From NCBI GenBank assembly GCA_023258825.1, contig JALQWE010000091.1, positions 1-10,322 on the forward strand: a DNA stretch of 10,322 bases, read 5' to 3'. Numbering within the stretch: the first letter of the stretch is position 1; each line of letters opens with the position of its first letter. This document shows, piece after piece, positions 6,872-10,322 of this stretch. The notes under the pieces are model-generated. The model was not told the origin of the DNA, did no database searches, and saw only the letters and a program-made list of their open reading frames with translations. The translations under genes were made by a program, and so were the position numbers. The stretch comes from Planctomycetaceae bacterium (GTDB lineage Bacteria; Planctomycetota; Planctomycetia; Planctomycetales; Planctomycetaceae).

Positions 6872-9800
6872 GGCTGACGGAAATTGATATCGATCGTTTT
6901 CGTATCTGGCGCAGTCTGTTGCTCAGGCTGGATCCACGAGGACTAAACGTCATCTACGGACCGAATGAGGCGGGTAAGACGACTCTGATGCGGTTCATTC
7001 GGTCGACGCTGTATGGCTATGAACCGCTGGAATCGGAGCCGGCATGGCACCGTCCGGACGCCACACAGCCGTGGCGCGGGGCGATTCGCTGCGAACATGG
7101 TGGTCGTACGTGGCGGATCTTTCGTCGGGCCGAACTGAGTCAGCGTGGCAAGCTGCGATTATCCGGGGGGCCCGAGGGCCTGGACCGGGATCAGGCCATG
7201 CAGGCGATACTGTCGGACACTTCGGAGGAGGTGTATTCCGACGTGTTTGCCGTGGGTGTGCGTGAGCTGCAGCAGCTGTCGACGCTCGGCACTGGTCAGG
7301 TGGCTCAGTACATTTATGGCCTGTCACTGGGGCCACAGGGGCGTCAGATACTTGCAGCGCTGGCTGCGGTGCGCGGTCGCCGTGCCGAGATGTTCGGTGA
7401 GGATCAGAAAACCGGCCGTCTCCCGGAGCTGTTTGATCGATACGCTGGATTATCAACGGCTCGGAAGAGTGCCGGCGCGGCCCGTGATCAGCACACAAAG
7501 CTCACTCGTCGTCGCAATGAACTCACCGGCCTGATTGAAGAGTTGCAGCATCGCGAATCCAGTCTGCGCAATGAGCTCAAAGGCCTGAGATTTCTGCAGA
7601 ACTGCCACAAACCGTGGAAGCGGACTCAGGAACTGAAGGAAGAGCTGGCGAAGCTGCCGACAGTGCTGGGTGATCCCGCCGAGTCCCTCAAACAGTTTGC
7701 TGCTGCTGAGAAGGATCTGCAGGACGCGAATTCCCGCAGGGATCGCCTGAACGAACAGGCCGCTCAGTTGAAGACGCAGGCCGAACGGCTGCAGACCGAC
7801 CAGTCCTTCGAAAAAGAGCGTTACGCCATTCAGAGTCTTGTGGATCAGTCCAGCTGGCTGCGTCAGATTGATCAGCAGATCCGAACGGCGGAGGATCGTT
7901 CCAGCGAACTTCGACGAGAGCTCACTCATCAACTGGGACAACTGGGCGAAGGCTGGACGGTTGAGCGACTGGGGGCTGTGGACACATCGCCCGCGGCTCA
8001 CAACCGGCTTCTCGAAATGGCTCGACGCTATCAGGACGCCTTGCAGCAACGTGGCAAGCTGCGTCGCTGGACCAGGAGTATGACGCGTCGCAGTGGCCGC
8101 GAGCTGCTGGAATTGAATACGCAGCTGGACGAACTGGGCATGCCGGTCGATGAAGCGATCGATCAGGAACAGGCCCGTCTGAAAGAGCTGGAAAACCTGG
8201 GGCGTCTGCGGCTGCAGGAAGAGCAGCTGGCGTTGAAGATCCAGACCGTTCGCAGAGTTCTGGATCGAGTTGACGTGGAAGACACGATCCCGGAATGGGT
8301 TGACAAGACCATTTCCCTGATGGGATGGGTTGGTGCGGCACTGTGTTTGTTCGGGGTCGCCACGTTTTCGATTGGCGGAGAACCTCAGCGTGCCCTGGGC
8401 GGGGCCCTTGCGGCGGCGGCTTTTGGTTTTGCCGGGATTATGTGGTGGGCCGTAAGAAATGGTTTGCGGAATCATTTTGATGCCACCACGGGGCTGAGAC
8501 TGGACGATATCGCAGACGAAGCGCGGCAGGCCGATCGTCAATTGCGTCAGCTGCAGGAACGTATTCAGCGGATGGCGGTCGTGGATCGGCATCATCGAAG
8601 CGGGCAGGCTGAGCACGAGTGGAAATCCTCCACGGCGGAAATGGTGGACCGGATCGGCGATTGTTCGCAGCGGATCGCGGATTTGGAAGTTCTGCAGCGA
8701 CGTCAATTCCGAGCGGCTGCTCGCAGAATGCGACTGCGTTTGCTGCGGGACCGCTTTCGGGCAGCGCAGGCGGAGCTGAATGGCATTCGGCAGGAATGGT
8801 GTCGCCTGCTGCAGTCCATCGGGATGCAGGAAACATTGCAGATCGAGCAGGCCTTTGAGTGGTGGCGTCGCATTCAGGACGTACGCGAACTCGCCACTCA
8901 ATGGCGCAATTCGGCTCCTGAGGTGGAGGGCCTGCGCCGCATGTTTGAAGCCATGCGAGTGCGGGTGGAGCAGGTTGGAAGTCGCCTTGCAAATCCCGGG
9001 AAAACGGATTTCACCCGACCTCTGGAAGTCCTGTCTGCGTGGCAGTTGCAGCTGAAGACTCATGATCGGGATCGGGCTGAGCGTGAGCGATTGCTGACAG
9101 AATCAGAGACGAAATCACGCGATGCTGTTCATGCCCAGCATCAGGCCGAAGCGGCTGAACTGCGACGCGGTGCGATTCTGTCCAGAACGGCAGCCTCCGG
9201 GCGTGAAGACTTGCAGAAGCAGCAGGAAACGGTCACTCGCCGTGCCCAGATGGAAACGCAGCTCCGTAAAGCGGGCGAAGAGCTTCTGGAGTTGTCACTC
9301 AGTGAATCGGAGTTGGCGTTTACGGAAGACGAGTTGCAGAAGTTTCAACCTCAGGTGGCTCGTGAGACCATCGAGCTCCGCACGAGTGAACTCAAGGACG
9401 TCGAACAGAAGCTGCGACGCCATCATGAGGAGCTTGGAAGTCTGAAGCAGGAGCTGCGGTTGCTGGAGACGCGGCGAGACTCCCACGTGGAGTTCTTCCA
9501 GAAAGCCCACCTGGCTTCGGATATCTATCGAACAGTCGAGGAATGGCTGGCGTTGCAGCTTGAGCTGGATGCCGTGATGCAGATTCGGCGGCGATTCGAG
9601 CAGGAGAATATCTCCGGAACGCTCGTGTCGGCTTCATCCTACATGCATCGGATGACGGCCGGGCGATATCATCGCATCTGGGCGCCACTCGGCGAAGATT
9701 TTCTCTGCATTGACGATGAGTTCGGCCAGACATTTCGAGTTGAGCAGTTGAGCGGGGGAACTCGCGAGCAATTGTTCCTTGCGATTCGTTTTGCGTTGGT

Positions 9801-10134
9801 CCGAGAGTTTGCACGTCGTGGAATTGAGCTGCCGCTGGTGATGGATGACCTGTTTGTGAACTTTGACCAGGAACGCACGGAAGCCGCGGCGGACTGTTTG
9901 ATTGAGGTGGCAAAGGAGGGACAGCAGGTCCTGTTCTTCACCTGTCATGAGCACATTGCCCGACTCTTCCAGCGTAAGCAGGTCGAACCATTGTGGTTAC
10001 CCGGGCATAAGGTGGCCTTTGATACGATGAAGCCCGAGCCTGAAGAGCATGCGGGATCTGAGGGGGGACACGAGTTTGTCGCGGATTCTGACGAGCTGCT
10101 TGACGAGCCCAGCTCAAAGTCCGGAGGTGGTTGA
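6868..10134 (+). CDS. YhaN/Rad50-like AAA ATPase with coiled coil and apical membrane segments
   Basis: This encodes a 1088-aa SMC/Rad50-type ATPase. Its ATG at 6868 has GAGGG about seven bases upstream. The N-terminal half of the head begins MRLTEIDIDRFRIWRS and has the Walker A motif GPNEAGKTT (31-39), followed by the YhaN-like segment VFAVGVRELQQL (126-137). Long Glu/Gln/Arg/Leu-rich coiled coils span roughly 205-470 and 545-920. Between them are two hydrophobic stretches, about 481-502 and 510-529 (ending AGIMWWAVR), and there is no CxxC zinc hook. The C-terminal half of the head is intact: signature LSGGTREQ (961-968), Walker B LPLVMDD (988-994), D-loop FVNFD (996-1000) and the switch His in FFTCHEH (H1027). 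The protein ends in an acidic, Ser/Gly-rich tail. Family members use ATP binding to clamp DNA with an Mre11-like nuclease. Here the partner is the upstream gene, and the membrane hairpin suggests an inner-membrane location. Catalytic residues look complete. Confidence 0.95.
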   Translation: MRLTEIDIDRFRIWRSLLLRLDPRGLNVIYGPNEAGKTTLMRFIRSTLYGYEPLESEPAWHRPDATQPWRGAIRCEHGGRTWRIFRRAELSQRGKLRLSGGPEGLDRDQAMQAILSDTSEEVYSDVFAVGVRELQQLSTLGTGQVAQYIYGLSLGPQGRQILAALAAVRGRRAEMFGEDQKTGRLPELFDRYAGLSTARKSAGAARDQHTKLTRRRNELTGLIEELQHRESSLRNELKGLRFLQNCHKPWKRTQELKEELAKLPTVLGDPAESLKQFAAAEKDLQDANSRRDRLNEQAAQLKTQAERLQTDQSFEKERYAIQSLVDQSSWLRQIDQQIRTAEDRSSELRRELTHQLGQLGEGWTVERLGAVDTSPAAHNRLLEMARRYQDALQQRGKLRRWTRSMTRRSGRELLELNTQLDELGMPVDEAIDQEQARLKELENLGRLRLQEEQLALKIQTVRRVLDRVDVEDTIPEWVDKTISLMGWVGAALCLFGVATFSIGGEPQRALGGALAAAAFGFAGIMWWAVRNGLRNHFDATTGLRLDDIADEARQADRQLRQLQERIQRMAVVDRHHRSGQAEHEWKSSTAEMVDRIGDCSQRIADLEVLQRRQFRAAARRMRLRLLRDRFRAAQAELNGIRQEWCRLLQSIGMQETLQIEQAFEWWRRIQDVRELATQWRNSAPEVEGLRRMFEAMRVRVEQVGSRLANPGKTDFTRPLEVLSAWQLQLKTHDRDRAERERLLTESETKSRDAVHAQHQAEAAELRRGAILSRTAASGREDLQKQQETVTRRAQMETQLRKAGEELLELSLSESELAFTEDELQKFQPQVARETIELRTSELKDVEQKLRRHHEELGSLKQELRLLETRRDSHVEFFQKAHLASDIYRTVEEWLALQLELDAVMQIRRRFEQENISGTLVSASSYMHRMTAGRYHRIWAPLGEDFLCIDDEFGQTFRVEQLSGGTREQLFLAIRFALVREFARRGIELPLVMDDLFVNFDQERTEAAADCLIEVAKEGQQVLFFTCHEHIARLFQRKQVEPLWLPGHKVAFDTMKPEPEEHAGSEGGHEFVADSDELLDEPSSKSGGG

Positions 10135-10322
10135 AGGCGGCGAGCGAATTTTGCGGAGCTTATCCCGATGGGTGGGCCACTGCTTCCCTGTTTCTGTTGA
10201 CCGATCCCGGTTGATGTGACGGGCGTGTGTCGCTGCGGATGCATGCCTGGGTGACAGAAACGGTGTGCCTTGCTGGAGCTCGGGCTGTCGTCAGGTTGCA
10301 GATGTTGTCGGAATGCGTGTTC
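10135..10322. other. 3' flank of the operon, no supported feature
   Basis: No hairpin with a T-run is visible after the ATPase stop. A frame beginning at ATG 10239 stays open to the window edge (28 codons), but it has no ribosome-binding site and no recognisable sequence, so I do not call it a gene. Confidence 0.5.

Noticed and set aside
8308..8454. Zinc hook in the Rad50-like ATPase
   Set aside because: No CxxC occurs at the coiled-coil apex; the region is hydrophobic and membrane-like instead.
7453..9063. 536-codon open frame on the minus strand
   Set aside because: It is antisense to the ATPase coiled coil. Its Leu/Gln/Pro/Arg-rich composition mirrors the coding strand, and it has no recognisable motif.
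10239..10322. Possible start of a new gene at the right edge
   Set aside because: Only 28 codons are visible, with no ribosome-binding site and no recognisable sequence.

Overview
The window looks like chromosomal DNA of a planctomycete. The strongest marker is a DUF1559-type pseudopilin with the prepilin motif GFTLIELLVVIAI and a C-terminal H-x9-DG motif, a family expanded in that phylum. Sparse Shine-Dalgarno sites, long gene-poor gaps and moderately GC-rich coding sequence also fit. No tRNA, rRNA, insertion sequence, prophage or CRISPR array was seen.

The left half (1-4317) is transcribed leftward. It holds a secreted or lipid-anchored alpha/beta hydrolase cut by the window edge, a 907-base gap with no recognisable gene but several dyads, a small TPR-like lipoprotein, and the DUF1559 pseudopilin with a clear intrinsic terminator behind it. 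These look like separate envelope-protein genes.

A 734-base divergent intergenic region (4318-5051) follows. The right half (5052-10134) is a rightward operon related to the YhaO/YhaN (SbcD/SbcC, Mre11/Rad50-like) DNA-repair pair. The first gene has the shape of a YhaO/Mre11 metallophosphoesterase, but every metal-ligand position I can align is substituted, so it is probably a pseudo-nuclease. The second main gene is an intact Rad50-like ATPase of 1088 aa. It has two hydrophobic segments at the apex of its coiled coil where Rad50 has a zinc hook.

The 133 bases between these two genes are not obviously empty. A 46-codon frame starts with TTG, has a good ribosome-binding site, overlaps the upstream stop by 4 nt (TTGA) and the downstream start by 4 nt (ATGA), and fills the space exactly. 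The most interesting idea here is a three-gene, translationally coupled operon: pseudo-nuclease, tiny unknown protein, membrane-tethered Rad50-like ATPase. It might hold or sense DNA at the membrane rather than cut it. The sequence relations are read directly; the function is inference.
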